A stretch of DNA of 64,000 bases from Dugong dugon (GCA_030035585.1 CM057460.1:134152714-134216713); one strand, 5' to 3'; positions 33,200 to 44,265 are shown, numbered from the stretch's first letter. Program-made: numbers and translations. The notes: generated by a model not told the origin, from the sequence alone.

Positions 33200-33475
33200 A
33201 CCAAGGGAAAATTGAATTGATATCCCATAATGGAGATAAAGAAGAGTATGTGTGCAACACAGAAGATCCCTTATGGTGTCTGTTAGTACTACCATGCTCG
33301 GTTATTAAAGTCAATGGAAAACTATAGCAACCTAATTCTGACATGACTACTAATGGCCCACATCCTTCAGGAATGAAGGTTTGGGTCACCCCACCAGGCA
33401 AAGAACCACAACTAGCTGAGGTACTAGCTGAGGGTAAAGGAAATACGGAATGAGTGGTGGAAGAATGTAGCTCTA
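33200..33475 (+). pseudogene. ERVL dUTPase region, right part
   Basis: Directly after the second target-site copy the + strand resumes dUTPase-like sequence (a HNGDKEEY block and a downstream Gly/Pro-rich tail, about to 33,470). It contains in-frame stops, so the enzyme was lost independently of the RTE1 insertion. The C-terminal frame is followed by non-coding sequence toward the 3' LTR. Confidence 0.7.
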
Positions 33476-33582
33476 AATACTAGTTATGGCCGTGTGACCA
33501 GTTGCAGAAATGAGGACTGTAATTGTTATGAGTATTTCTTGTTTTATTATATGTGTATTTGTGTATGTATATTAAAAAAAAA

Positions 33583-33732
33583 CAGACCCGTGGCCGTCAA
33601 GCCAACTCATAGCGACACTATAGGACAGGGGAGAACTGTCCCATAGGGTTTCCAAGGAGCAGCCGGTGGACTTGAACTGCTGAAGCTCTGGTTAGTAGCA
33701 GAGCTCTTAACCACTGTGCCACCAGGGATCCC
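33583..33732 (-). repeat. AfroSINE, short form
   Basis: Complement of the tail, ATAGGACAGGGGAGAACTGT, CCATAGGGTTTCCAAGGAGC with the short-form junction, head with 'gaactgctgaagctctggttagtagcagagctc' and GTGCCACCAGGG. Lies between the dUTPase region and the 3' LTR of the provirus. Confidence 0.9.
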
Positions 33733-33737
33733 ATGTG

Positions 33738-33804
33738 TGTGTATATATACATATACATATATATATATATATATATGAAGCCCTGGTGGTACAGTGGTTA
33801 AGCA
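33738..33804 (+). repeat. (AT)n-type microsatellite and AfroSINE head fragment
   Basis: 'Tgtgtatatatacatatacatatatat' runs to 33,776, then GAAGCCCTGGTGGTACAGTG, the first 28 bases of an AfroSINE in plus orientation, which stops at 'agcattatatatata'. Confidence 0.8.
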
Positions 33805-34015
33805 TTATATATATAGCATATATTTTTGTTTTCTTCCCTCCCTTGTCCAGTCACTTATAAAATAGAAGATGTAAACAGGGCTAGTGCCCTTTCAGTTGTA
33901 CGTATGTTAGTTGTATCATGTTAGGTGTAAGTGTGACTTTATAATTATCTTATTTAGAGATTATGCATGGTTTAAGGAGATGTGCACAGGTACCTAGTTG
34001 ACAAGGTGTAGACTG
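33805..34015 (+). mobile_element. ERVL-type provirus, 3' untranslated part before the LTR
   Basis: Non-coding sequence between the dUTPase region and the 3' LTR ('ccttgtccagtcacttataaaatagaagatg', 'gagattatgcatggtttaaggagatgtgcacagg'). It fits the expected position. I do not see a convincing long polypurine tract directly before the LTR. Confidence 0.55.
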
Positions 34016-34642
34016 TGATAGTTAATGTTATGTGTCAACTTGGTTAGGCCTTGATTCTCAGTATTATGTAGTTATTTGTGATCTGATGTAATTATCCTCC
34101 ATTTTGTGATATAATGTAATCATCTCCAAGATGTGATGTGATGTGATGTGATCAGCCAATCGGTTGTAAGGGGTGTTTCCCTGGGGGGTGGCCTGCACCC
34201 AATATATATATGGACATTCTGGCAAAGCTCACTTACTTGCTCTGAATCTTGTTTCTGGCTCGTCATCATCTAACCTCTGGTTCTTAAGACTTGAGCCAGC
34301 AGACTGTTGCCTGACTTGCTGACTTTGGGATTCACCAGCTCCACAGCACTGAGCTAGCAGCCTGTCATCTGATCTGCTGACTTTGGATCAGTCAGCTTCT
34401 GTAGCCCTCTGAGCCAGGAGACTGTTGTCTGACCTGCTGATTCTGGGTTCATCCACCCCTGAAAACACGTGAGTCAGGAGAAGCCTCCAGCCGATGCCTA
34501 ACCCATGGACTTTGGGACTTGCCAGCCTCCACAACTGCATCAGCTATTTCCTTGAGATAAATTTCTCTCTCTCTCTTTATATATATATGTATATATACAC
34601 ACTCCACTAGTTTTGCTTCTCTAGAGAACTCAGTCTAAGACA
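34016..34642 (+). mobile_element. 3' LTR of ERVL-type provirus
   Basis: A 627-bp LTR from TGATAGTTAATGTTATGTGT to AGAGAACTCAGTCTAAGACA. It has a TGTCAACTTGG block near its start, a series of 'gagccag-agactgt-tctgac-tgctgactttgg' units, 'tttgggacttgccagcctcc', a 'gagataaatttctctctctc' region with a TA-rich run (34,564-34,600), and the terminal 'ttgcttctctagagaac'. These are features of the MLT2/ERVL group. The same series occurs in the 5' LTR segments at 24,350 and 25,591. Confidence 0.8.
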
Positions 34643-35500
34643 AAGTGTTAACAGATTGGAATTGTAGGTTTGTAGCTTTTGGCAGACATGTTTATTTTGT
34701 ACTAATGGAAATATTTGGCTTTGCAAAATGTGTTTTGGTCAGGTAGACTCATAACCCAGGCCATTCATCACTGGGGTAATGTTAGGACTAGGATAGTTTG
34801 GCAGGTCCAAGAGAACATGAGTAACGCCAAAATATGCACAAAAAAACATTCTCTGAGTGAGCAGGTATCTGAGATGGTACCACGTGACCCAAGGGTTGAC
34901 AGCAACTGCACCTCCTTCTGTCCCTTCCCACTGTGCAGTATATACCTGCAAATCACAGCGTGACTCAGACCCTCCCAACTCTGGCAGAAGTTTGTCCATG
35001 ACGGCAGTTACCTTGAAAAGTAGGAAGAGGTTCACTGTGGGTCTGGGTTGGTCATGAACATCTAGGTATGCCCTGAGCAGGTAGACATTTCTAAGCTCTC
35101 ACTTCAGAGAATCTGAACTGTACTGGGCAGTTCTGGCTATCTCACAGGACTTATAGGTCATGCCCCAAGCCTAGAGTAAGTGTCCCCCACAATGATCAGA
35201 TCATACCATGCTCAGTACCCCAGCAGGAGTGGTATTCCTTTTCGTTATGTAGGACAATTCAGTGCAATAGGCTTGGACATGTAGTGGTTGTGAGCAGAGG
35301 GTGAGGGTAGATAATGATAAATCATTAACCATGGCATGAACAAGCAAGACACAAATTTTCCTCTGTCAGTGTAAATGCAGTCTCCAAATTCTTCTTTGAG
35401 TCTGCCTACCATAACTCACATAGATTAAGACTCTGACTCAAGAAAAATCCTCTTGTTACAGCCAGGTCAGGTGTGATATTTTAAGGAGTCTGAAGACAGG
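34643..35500. other. single-copy DNA, no gene recognised
   Basis: No coding signature. The paired overlapping frames near 34,715-35,057 on both strands carry no motif. Confidence 0.5.
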
Positions 35501-35695
35501 AGTACCTGGGTGGTGCAAATGGCTGTACACTTGTCTGCTAACTGAAAGATTGGAGGTTTGAGACCATCTGGAGGTGCCTTGGAAGAAAGTCCTGTGATCT
35601 AATTCTGAAAAATTGGTCATTGAAAACACTAGGGAGTACTCTGACACACATGGGATCACCACGAGTGGGAATCAACTTGACGACAATTGATTTTT
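35501..35695 (+). repeat. AfroSINE, type with long central domain
   Basis: Head AGTACCTGGGTGGTGCAAAT, 'aaagattggaggtttgagacc' (B box), central 'gccttggaagaaagtcctgtgatctaattctgaaaaattggtcattgaaaacac', tail 'atgggatcaccacgagtgggaatcaacttgacg'. The central domain matches the module in the 17,072 and 49,262 copies. Confidence 0.88.
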
Positions 35696-35700
35696 TTGGA

Positions 35701-36011
35701 AGACAATTTGCCATCACATGATGTTGCAATGTTGCTACTGCTGCACAACAGCAAATGGAGGATAAACATGCACTCCTTGCTTTAACAGTACGTTAATACT
35801 TGACCCCAAGACCTCTGTCTGTGTACTCACTTCCTTTCAAATCCTGTCCAATATGGAAGGTTGACAACCAGCTGAGACATCTGTGCTGTAATAGACAATA
35901 GTAATATTTAGAGTCATATGTAACAATATCTAAAATATCTTCCAATTTTCTCATACCTGCAAGCTTTTCTTATGTTTAAAACATGGTTAGCCTTTCATTT
36001 ATATCCCAGTA
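35701..36011. other. single-copy DNA
   Basis: No gene or repeat family recognised. Confidence 0.45.
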
Positions 36012-36207
36012 CACGTCTTTGGTAGTGCAAATGGTTCAGCGTTTGACTACTAACCGAAAGGTTGGTTGTTCGATTGCAGACAGGCGCCTTGGAAGAGAGT
36101 CTTGGTGATTTGCTTCTGAAAGGTCACAGCTTTGAAAACCCTTTGGAGCAGTTCTACTCTGCACATATGGGGTCACCATGAGTCAGAATCAACTCAATGG
36201 CAACTAA
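36012..36207 (+). repeat. AfroSINE, type with long central domain
   Basis: Head 'acgtctttggtagtgcaaatgg', B box 'aaaggttggttgttcgattgc', central 'ggaagagagtcttggtgatttgcttctgaaaggtcacagc', tail 'atatggggtcaccatgagtcagaatcaactcaatggcaac' and AAC-rich end. Confidence 0.9.
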
Positions 36208-36212
36208 CAGCA

Positions 36213-36690
36213 ACAACACATGGGGTCATTGTCTTACTTATCTAGTGCTGCTATGAGAGAAGTACCACAAATGGGTGGCTTTAACAAACATAAATTTATT
36301 TTTTCATAATTTAGGAGGCTAGAAGTCTGAATTCAGGGTGCTGGCGCCAAGGGAAGAGTTCCTCTCTCTGTTGGCTCCTAAGGAAGGTCCTTGTCTTTTT
36401 GAGCTTCTTCTCCTGGGTGATCTTCATGTGGCTTGGCATCTCTCTTCCCCCATCTCTGCTTCTTTCACTTGCTTGTTTGATCTCTTTTATATCTTAAAAG
36501 AGATTGAGCTAAAACACATTTTACACTAATCCTGCCTCATTAACATAACAAAGACAACTCATTCCCAAATGGGATTATAACTACAGGCATAGAGGTTAGG
36601 ATTTCCAACACATGTTTTGACACAATTTAATCCATAACAGTTGTCATGAGTTGGAATCAACACAACAGCAACTGGTTTGGTTTTGGTTAC
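36213..36690 (+). repeat. AfroSINE tail split by the LTR at 36,230
   Basis: 'Catggggtcat' at 36,219-36,229 and GTCATGAGTTGGAATCAACA at 36,643 onward together form an AfroSINE tail. GTCAT lies on both sides of the LTR. This places the LTR insertion after the SINE. Confidence 0.6.
36230..36642 (-). mobile_element. ERVL-MaLR-type LTR, reverse
   Basis: Begins TGTCTTACTTATCTAGTGCT and ends at the complement of the LTR start (GACACAATTTAATCCATAAC). Interior blocks match the family at 20,347 in reverse (for example 'gaggctagaagtctgaattcagggtgctgg'). Bordered by GTCAT at 36,225 and 36,643, allowing 3 extra bases on the right. About 410 bases, slightly shorter than the 522-bp copy. Confidence 0.75.
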
Positions 36691-36784
36691 TGTTGGGGAC
36701 AAGCTCCTGATGTAATTTTCCAGATCTTCTGGCTTGCAGGAAAATCACATCACCAGATGCCTTGCTTGTTTCAAAAGCAATTTG

Positions 36785-37465
36785 TGCTTTTTTATTATTA
36801 TGGTAAAAATATAATAACAAAAAATTTGCCAATTCAACATTTTATACATGTACAATTCAGTGACACCAACTGCATCAATCATGTTGTACAATCATTGCCA
36901 TAATCCGTTGCCAAATTTTCCATCACCATAAACTGAAACTCCGTGTTTCTTTAACAATGACTTGCCTCTTCCACCTCCTTCCTGCCCCTGGTAACCACTA
37001 TTAAACTTAGATCTCTATACATTGCCTATTCTAGGTATTTCATCTAAGTGAGATCAAAGAATGTTTGTCCTTTTGTGGTTGACTTACTTTACTCAGCATA
37101 ATGTTTTCAAAGTTTATCCATGCTATCATGTATCAGAACTTTGTTTCCCTTTATGGCTTAATAATATTCCATTGTATATACTACAGTTTGTTTATCCATT
37201 TATCTGTTGATGGCCGTTTACGTTTTTTCCATCTTTTGGCTATTATGAACAGTGATGCAGTGAACATTTTTGTACATGTGTTTGTTTGTGTTGCTGCTTT
37301 CAAGTCTCTTGGCTGTATAACAAGGAGTGGAATTGCTGGGTTCTATGGTAGCTCTATATTTAACTTTTTGAGAACTTCCAAACTGCTTTTCATGGCAGCT
37401 GCACCATTTTGCACCATCAGCAATGGACAAGAGTTCCGATTTGTTTTTGAACATGCACAGTTTCT
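36785..37465 (-). mobile_element. L1 3' end, reverse
   Basis: The reversed L1 3' region: 'tcctgcccctggtaaccacta', 'tcatgtatcagaactttg', 'aataatattccattgtatatac', 'ttggctattatgaacagtgatgc', 'aggagtggaattgctggg' and 'gcagctgcaccattttgca'. The frames at 37,101-37,490 are antisense L1 frames. Confidence 0.85.
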
Positions 37466-37470
37466 TATGC

Positions 37471-37530
37471 ATAGGGTGGCTATGAGTTGAAGTTGACTGA
37501 GGGGCAATGGGTTTGTTTTTTTTTTTTTTT
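37471..37530 (+). repeat. AfroSINE tail
   Basis: ATAGGGTGGCTATGAGTTGA, 'agttgactgaggggcaatgggtttg' and a T run. The head is missing. Flanked by AGTTTCTTA at 37,459-37,467 and 37,534-37,542. Confidence 0.85.
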
Positions 37531-37545
37531 CTTAGTTTCTTACCC

Positions 37546-37704
37546 AGAACCCTGGTGGTGCAGTGGCTAAGAGCTCAGGTTGCTAACCAAAAGTTTGGCA
37601 GTTTGAATCCACTAGCTGTTCCTTGGAAACCTATAGGGCAGTTCTACTCTGTCCTATATGGTCGCTATCAGTCGGAATTGACTATACGGCAACGGGTTAA
37701 TGGG
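37546..37704 (+). repeat. AfroSINE, short form
   Basis: AGAACCCTGGTGGTGCAGTG head, 'aaagtttggcagtttgaatcc' B box, short-form junction, tail 'tatatggtcgctatcagtcggaattgactatacgg'. Flanked by AGTTTCTTA (37,534) and AGTTTCTTG (37,705). Confidence 0.92.
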
Positions 37705-38180
37705 AGTTTCTTGTCCAATCTTATGACAGATTTGTATTTTTCAGTTTATAGATCTATACTTCTTCATGGTAATCTGTGCTTGTCTTGGCAACTAGTCACC
37801 AAAGCATGGAGAATAAGGATTCTCCATTATTCCTTTCATCTTTGAGACTTAGGTCCTTTGGCTGGTTTATGGAGTTGGGAACCAGAGGGGGCACATTCCT
37901 ATTAATAGATGAAAGATAGATTTAACAGAAAGACTAAAGATAAGCTCTTGCAGTATACACATAAAGCTGGCACTTCAGTTCCAGCTTTGGAGTGTCTGGG
38001 GTGAGGAGGAATGCTGGAGCCTCAGCAACTTCTTATTTGACTTACCATTAAAAACGACCCCTCTGAAGTGCCTGCCTTTTAGGTGTCATATGGTTCTTGC
38101 AGCTGAAGCAGGCTTTCTCTAACTTGGTTATTTTGCATGTAAAATATTTAAAATCAGATAGATACACATTAGCTTAAAAA
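37705..38180. other. single-copy DNA
   Basis: No gene or repeat family recognised. Confidence 0.45.
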
Positions 38181-38371
38181 CCAAAACCCATTGCCTTCGA
38201 GTTGATTCTAACTCATAGTGGCCCTAAAGGACAGAGTAGAACTGCTCCATAGGGTTTCCAAGGCTATAAATCTTTACAGAAGCAGACTGCCATTTCTTTC
38301 TCCCGCAGAGCGGCTGGTGGGTTCAAACCACTGACCGTTCGGTTAGCAATCAAGTGCGCCATCAGGGTTCC
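38181..38371 (-). repeat. AfroSINE, long form
   Basis: Complement of tail (AACCCATTGCCTTCGAGTTG), AAAGGACAGAGTAGAACTGC, central segment 'ctataaatctttacagaagcagactgccatttctttctcccgcagag', head with 'gggttcaaaccactgaccgttcggttagc' and ATCAGGGTTCC. Confidence 0.92.
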
Positions 38372-38454
38372 TTAGAGTTCCTTAATTTCCATCTTTTAAG
38401 TTAAAATAAAAAGACTTGTTTTCTTTTATTTAGATGGGAGGGACTCCCATTAAA

Positions 38455-38520
38455 TGGATTTGAACCGCAAACCTTTTGGTTAGCAGCTGTACCTCTTAAC
38501 CACTGTACCACCAGGGCTCT
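38455..38520 (-). repeat. AfroSINE head fragment
   Basis: Only the head remains: 'atttgaaccgcaaaccttttggttagcagctgtacctcttaacc' and GTACCACCAGGGCTCT. It shares the unusual 'ctgtacctctt' variant and the flank GGCCAACATAGCAACTGGAA (38,521-38,540) with the copy at 39,433. Confidence 0.85.
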
Positions 38521-39432
38521 GGCCAACATAGCAACTGGAAAAAAGAATCAAAATATTTAATCTCAGCTTGATACCAAGGTCATCACCTTTATTGTTCAAT
38601 GATTTTTCTTTCTGATTATCTTAAACTTTCAGGGTCTAGGCAATTTCATATGCAAGAAAGAAAGAACTAAATTGTTTTTATAAAATTATGCTAGAAAGTA
38701 AGGGAAAATGCATTTACAAAACCAAAATTCAAACATCTTAAACTATTTTTTCCACCTTACTCCCCAATCCTTTTCTAAGAGTGTAATTATTTAACTAAAA
38801 TCATTACATACATACATATTTGAATTAACTCTGTACTCTATTCTATTCTCATATTTGTGTGCTCTTGGACGGGAGGACCAACTATCTAGCTTTTCATGTT
38901 GAGATAATGAAAGGGAGGAGCGAACTCAAGAGAAACAAGGTTTGGTTTCCCTCTGGATACTCAGATAGGCTGAATAGCTTTCATTCTGGATAGACTCTTC
39001 TAGAAGCAGACTTCGTGAGAATCACTAATGACTCTTTTTATCAGGAAATGCAGGAGGATGTGTATTTGTGGAGGTGTGTTTGAAATGTCTGCCCCAAGAT
39101 TATATCCAAGTTTTCAGCCTTCTGGAACTATTCTTTTCTTTAATAATCAAATAAATGGGATGAATACGCCAATTCCAGTGTCCTTCCCTGTATTTTCACA
39201 GATTTCCCCAGGGGATTTTGTTTTCCAGTTCATCTCTTTCTCTGAATTCCTGTGCCTGTGCTGCTGCCTACCTCCTTCCACACTCTCAGTGCTCCACTGC
39301 AGACAGCACTGAAGGCTACCTTGTTGTGCAACACGAGGGGGCGCCACTCACTTTGTACTTTATGTGAACGATGCCTGCTGGAGCACAGCTTCTATGAAGT
39401 CAATGGTGTCTCTAAAACTGGCCAACGCTGAA
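38521..39432. other. single-copy DNA, no gene recognised
   Basis: No gene signature. The frames around 39,028-39,347 on both strands carry no motif. Confidence 0.45.
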
Positions 39433-39592
39433 ACCCAAAAACCCATTGCCATGGAGTCAATTCCGACCCACAGAGATCCTAGAGGACAGAGTAGAACTGC
39501 CCCATAGGGTTTCCAAGGAGTAGCTGGTGGATTTGAACTGCCAACCTTTTGGTTAGCAGCTGTACCTCTTAACCACTGTACCACTAAGCCTC
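39433..39592 (-). repeat. AfroSINE, short form
   Basis: Complement of tail (AACCCATTGCCATGGAGTCA), AGAGGACAGAGTAGAACTGC, CCATAGGGTTTCCAAGGAGT with the short-form junction, and head ending 'taaccactgtaccactaagcc'. It is followed by TCTGGCCAACATAGCAATTG, as in the copy at 38,455. Confidence 0.92.
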
Positions 39593-39715
39593 TGGCCAAC
39601 ATAGCAATTGGAAAAAAACAAAAAAATCTTTTTTCTTCACTTGCCAAAATATTATTAAGTCAAGGCTGATATACATGATAGAATTCTACTAAAGGTGTTG
39701 CGGTTAATAAAGCCC

Positions 39716-39765
39716 ACAGCGTCACTCTGAGCAGGAATCAACTCAATGGCACACAACAACAACAA
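39716..39765 (+). repeat. AfroSINE/RTE-type tail
   Basis: 'Cagcgtcactctgagcaggaatcaactcaatggcac' followed by an ACAACAACAAC end. Only the 3' tail is present. Confidence 0.7.
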
Positions 39766-39854
39766 ACATCACAGGGTGGGGAATTCTTTTAGGCAAGGTT
39801 GCGAGTAGGGGATCAACTTTCATAGTCAAACAAGCCCAAACCATTGAAGTATTT

Positions 39855-39857
<3 letters not shown>

Positions 39858-39885
<28 letters not shown>

Positions 39886-39886
39886 C
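39858..39886 (+). repeat. poly(A) tract
   Basis: An uninterrupted run of about 27 A bases. No recognisable retrogene precedes it within the nearby sequence. Confidence 0.95.
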
Positions 39887-42800
39887 CTAAATGGAATTCT
39901 GCCTTCTTTCTAAGCCTTTGCCTCGAAATGCAGTCAACTGCTAAAATGATAGGTATTTTTATTGCTTTTACAGATGGTTTGAGGAGAAAGGAGGGAAGGA
40001 TGAGTTGAGCCCATGCAAGTGATTTAAGACTATGGCAAAACCCCAAGCTGAAAGCCTGAAATCCCGGATTCATCCCTTCCTCACCCCTTCACATTATAGA
40101 TTCAACGTTTTCCAGACTGAAAGCAAGGGAGAATATGGCCTTCAGACACTTATATAGAACCAAGCATCTTTTATCTATCCAGTGTCAGCTAGTTGTTTAC
40201 GCTATTGATTTGAAAATCCCCTTCCTGCCCTAGGTCTTTCTTACATTACCAATTAGCTTGTTCCTAATGTCCTGTCACCTACATTAAGATCCCCTGATTA
40301 GAGTAACTGCAATTTCATTTTTATTATGTTTCTTGGGATGGGAGGTTTTCTCCTACTGTGTAATTCCTCTCTTGTGAACATGATTGGTAAACACATATTT
40401 AATTAAACGAGTGAAAAGTAAATACATTTTCTTTTTATAACTGATTTATGAGAACTTAATGCAGTCTAAATCAAAGCTTTCCATTATTCTCTAATCCTTC
40501 AAATAGCTACTGCATGGAATATGAAATTAACTAATGTTGTACCTATAAATTTTCTTTATGTTGCACTAAAGCTAAGTAAATTGAACAAAGATATTCACCT
40601 ATGGAAAAATTAGAAAGCGCTGTGATTAGAGAGAACCATGTCCAAAATAGTTAAACAGCCAGGAAAATCTACTCCTGGTAAAAGGATATTAGTCAGCTAT
40701 TCCAGACTACCTTATAAAAGGACAGAAATGGAACTAGAGAACTAATTATCAATTAAACTTAGGCAAACAATTAGAGGAGGCATTAAAGTCTGTGAAATAA
40801 ATTTTTACTTATATTTATTTAAGAAATAGGGAGCCTTCTTCTTTATAACCTTAGGTTAACTTCTCTTCCCTATTTGTCTTAATAGAAAACCATGTCACAT
40901 ACTGAAGTTTCAGGACATACTACATAAAATCTACACTGTTTAGGGAAAAAAAAAATTAATAGTATGAAACAGGGAATTTGAAGGTTCCAGAAAAGATGGG
41001 ACTAAGTTGAAAAGACAAGAGACCAAAGTAGTAACTGAATGCTTTATTTACTTGGAATAATGCTATCTTCTTTATCCCAGTTGGACCCAACATGTGTTTC
41101 CTTTGAGCTCCCTAGTTGAACGTAATAACAAGATAGGCATTTAAATGAGGTTCTATAGAAGCAGTTAATTCTCCTAGTTCCCTGTAGCAAACAAGCCAGT
41201 TTAGCCACGGAGAAGGTGAGATATTGTGTGAGAAAAAGAATCATTGAAATCCATACATTTCAAACAACAGGTCTTTCACTGCCTCCCTTGTGGAGTGTCA
41301 AGAGGCTGCCTCATGTTAGAGAATGTTCACTGGCAGAGCTCCTTTCCGTGCGGTGGGGAGGAGACCTAATGACTGCTAAATTATAGTTGCTGCTCTGTTA
41401 GGGTATGAAGTTTTCTGTCAAAACGGCAGAAAGCCAGGCCAGTTGGTGCAGTAGGAAGCTGCCTCATAATGTTCTTTGAGGAATTTCTAAACACAGCTCT
41501 GCCATCAAATACTGCCCATAAGAAAGTGCCTGAGAGTCCCACCATAATATTCACTCTTTTTGCATAAAGGAGATTCTAACTGGACTCGTGAGTGGTCTTT
41601 TACCTGCACAGAATTTTCCCAAGAGATATACCCGCTAGTGACCTTAATGTAGATAGGTTATCAGGTTGGTTCAAGATCTTACTAGGATCCAGAGGGAGTG
41701 GGGCACAGGAAAAGTATATTTTGGTGTCAAGGGTTGGGTGGAAACAGAAAAAGTCTTTGCGATGTCAGACTTTAGCTCAGACCTAAGAAGTAAGGGTAAG
41801 GGGTTTTTAGAGGTAAGAGAAGTTGGATCTATTACGAGAAGTAGAGGGCAGTTGACAAGAGAAGGGAGGTGGTTGCCACTCAACATAAACCTTGTCTATC
41901 CCACAGCTTTGCAGTTAAGTCCTGGCCTTGAGTGAGGAAGGGACCCTGGTTTGGTGGCAGCCATTTATGACTCTCATATTGCCAAAGCAAAACAGAAGAA
42001 ACCACAGAGGTCTGGCTGACTTGGGCTCCAGCCTGTCTCCTGTATTTCAATGTTGAGCAGGAATCTGCTGTTAGGAGCTTATCTTCCTTAGCAACAAAGA
42101 AGTAGGACTTGCCGTTTTAACCAGCCAGCATTTTTTAGCCAAATAATCTACTACAATTGGAAATTTCATTACAAAATTGTCTCCTGTTATTTTCTTACTT
42201 TCAATAGAACTGAGGAAAACAATAAAACAGAAGTGCAAGTGGGCCCTGCTGCTTCTCTGGGGGTCACGGGCATGTCACCTACACATCCTGTACCACGCAG
42301 GTTATCTGAACAACGGGGAAGGAACAAATGCTGTACATCAGTCAGCACGTTTTATCTCACTGCTTTCAGGCATAAAAATGCCAGTGTAATGAAAATTAAG
42401 CCAGGTGATAAACTACTACAGGAAGAGAGAGTTTTTTCAAGGTTTCTTGCCTGGAGAAAATAGAAGAAAATATTAAAGATAATTGGGTCAGGCTTCAGTA
42501 ATCTTAAAAGTTTTATACCACCTAAAACAGCATTGATACTTTCTGAAAGTTTAATAATGATACAAAAGGAAAAAATAAAGGGCTGGACTGTTTTAAATCT
42601 CTAGAAGTTTCCTTGTAAAGGAATTCAAGGCAGAAGGTAAAATAAATGAATCCTGTCTACCGGGCTGATTAAAGAGCAACAATTGTATTGTCAATCCTGC
42701 CAGGATTCGTACACCTTCACAGAATTCAGAATTAGAGGTGCTTGTGAGCCTGTTGTTCTAGACAAATGGACAACAGACATCTGCCTAAAGGTGAAGAACT

Positions 42801-43218
42801 GTTTTACTAACTGTCTTGTGTGGTAATTGATGGCAGCTCACCATGAAAATGACAGAGATGTAGGTTAAGAGGTCAGTCATCTGCCAAGACCTGTGAGCCT
42901 AGAGTATGATTTGAATGTTATACATGGACAGGAGGGAAGGCAACTGTGCATGTAGGACTGTGGATATAGACGGCACCGATCCTGGGTCGGATAATTCATG
43001 CGGACGCTTCTTCTTGGGCCACACTTCAAATCATGCCTCTCTGGCTGCTGTCTATTTCATCAGGCCCAGTGTGTGAGTACATAAGGACGTGTGCAAGAGG
43101 TAAGTTTTCATTGGTCTTGTCTTCATCATTTGTTTATTATTTGCAATTATGAAACTGCTGCAACAATAATAAAAGTGATCATGAGTTTAGAAAAGGGAAA
43201 GTATAAGAATATATTCCA
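39887..43218. other. repeat-poor single-copy block, no gene recognised
   Basis: The longest stretch in the window (3.3 kb) without a recognisable interspersed repeat. The open frames (41,592-41,935, 42,177-42,463 and others) are short, overlap on both strands and carry no motif. It is a reasonable candidate for conserved non-coding sequence, but that is inference from repeat depletion only. Confidence 0.5.
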
Positions 43219-43421
43219 AACCAGCTGCCATCAAGCTGATTCCAACTCATGGAGCTCCTATGTCTATCAGAATAGAACTATGTGCCTAGGGTTTTCAGTG
43301 CTTCATTTCTCAAAAGTAGATCTCCAGGCTTTTCTTCTGAGGTACCTCTGGGTGGGCTCAAACCTCCAACCTTTTGGTTAGCAGCCAAGCACATTTACCA
43401 TTTGCACCATCAAGGGACTCC
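43219..43421 (-). repeat. AfroSINE, type with long central domain
   Basis: Complement of tail (AACCAGCTGCCATCAAGCTG), central 'gtgcttcatttctcaaaagtagatctccaggcttttcttctgaggtacc', head 'gggctcaaacctccaaccttttggttagc' and TTGCACCATCAAGGGACTCC. Flanked by AAGAATATA (43,205) and AAGAATATT (43,422), a probable target-site duplication. Confidence 0.9.
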
Positions 43422-44265
43422 AAGAATATTTTAAAGGTTGTTTATTATGTCATTGTTTCTGGTAGCAAAAACAAGAAAACAAAAAACTACAGACATATTA
43501 AATGTCTGTGAAATATTGGTCATGAAACATTAGTCGGCCTCTAAATAAAATGAGGTTGATCTGTATTTTTTTTTTTGCATGAAAGGATGTCCATAATAAG
43601 CTACTAATTGTAACAAAGAAAGGAAGAGGAAAAAAGAAAGATTAAAGAAGAAGAAGAAAAAGAAGTTGCTAAATTATGAACAACATGTATACTTTGATTC
43701 CATTTTTTGGTAAAAAAAAATTTTTTTTTTTATATGCAAGGGAAACAGTCTGGCAGAGCCTATCCAAGGGTACACTTAGGGAATAGTATTGGGCAGAGTA
43801 AGGTTTGGGCTTTTATGTTTTACTAAACAGACTTCTTTGCTATTTACATTTTAAAATTTAGTATATATTAGCTTGTTAAATTTTAAAAACAGCTGATTAA
43901 TTTTTTGGAAAAAGAGAAAAAAGTGGTGAAATTAAAAAATATGGAAAAAGCCGACAGGTAGTTCAAAATTTGTATTTTTGCATGCAGATCATCTCCTGTG
44001 CCGGGAGTAGTTAATTTTACTGCAGTTACTCAGTTTGTGTTCATCTCCAGTGGGTAAGTTAGGACTGATATTATCTCTCTAGAAGTTCGGTATGTGTGTG
44101 TGTGTATAATTTCTGCTAATATGCTGAGAGGAAAGAAAGAGAAAATAGTGAATCAGTTCCACTTTTCTTCTTTCTATTTTGGGGCATCCTTATTATTCTC
44201 TTTCTTCCTTCCTTCCGTTCTTTCTCTTTTATTACATAGCTATTATTTGCACCTAAATATCATGT
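43422..44265. other. single-copy DNA with low-complexity patches
   Basis: Purine-rich (about 43,615-43,665) and A/T-run (43,713-43,733) patches and a short (TG)n at about 44,093-44,104. No gene recognised. Confidence 0.5.

Noticed and set aside
24345-34647. 5-bp target-site duplication for the ERVL provirus
   Set aside because: Left flank GCGCG and right flank AAGTG do not match convincingly, so the provirus limits rest on the LTR ends only.
39858-39886. Poly(A) tract as the end of a processed pseudogene
   Set aside because: The preceding sequence shows no recognisable gene copy and no matching flanking duplication.
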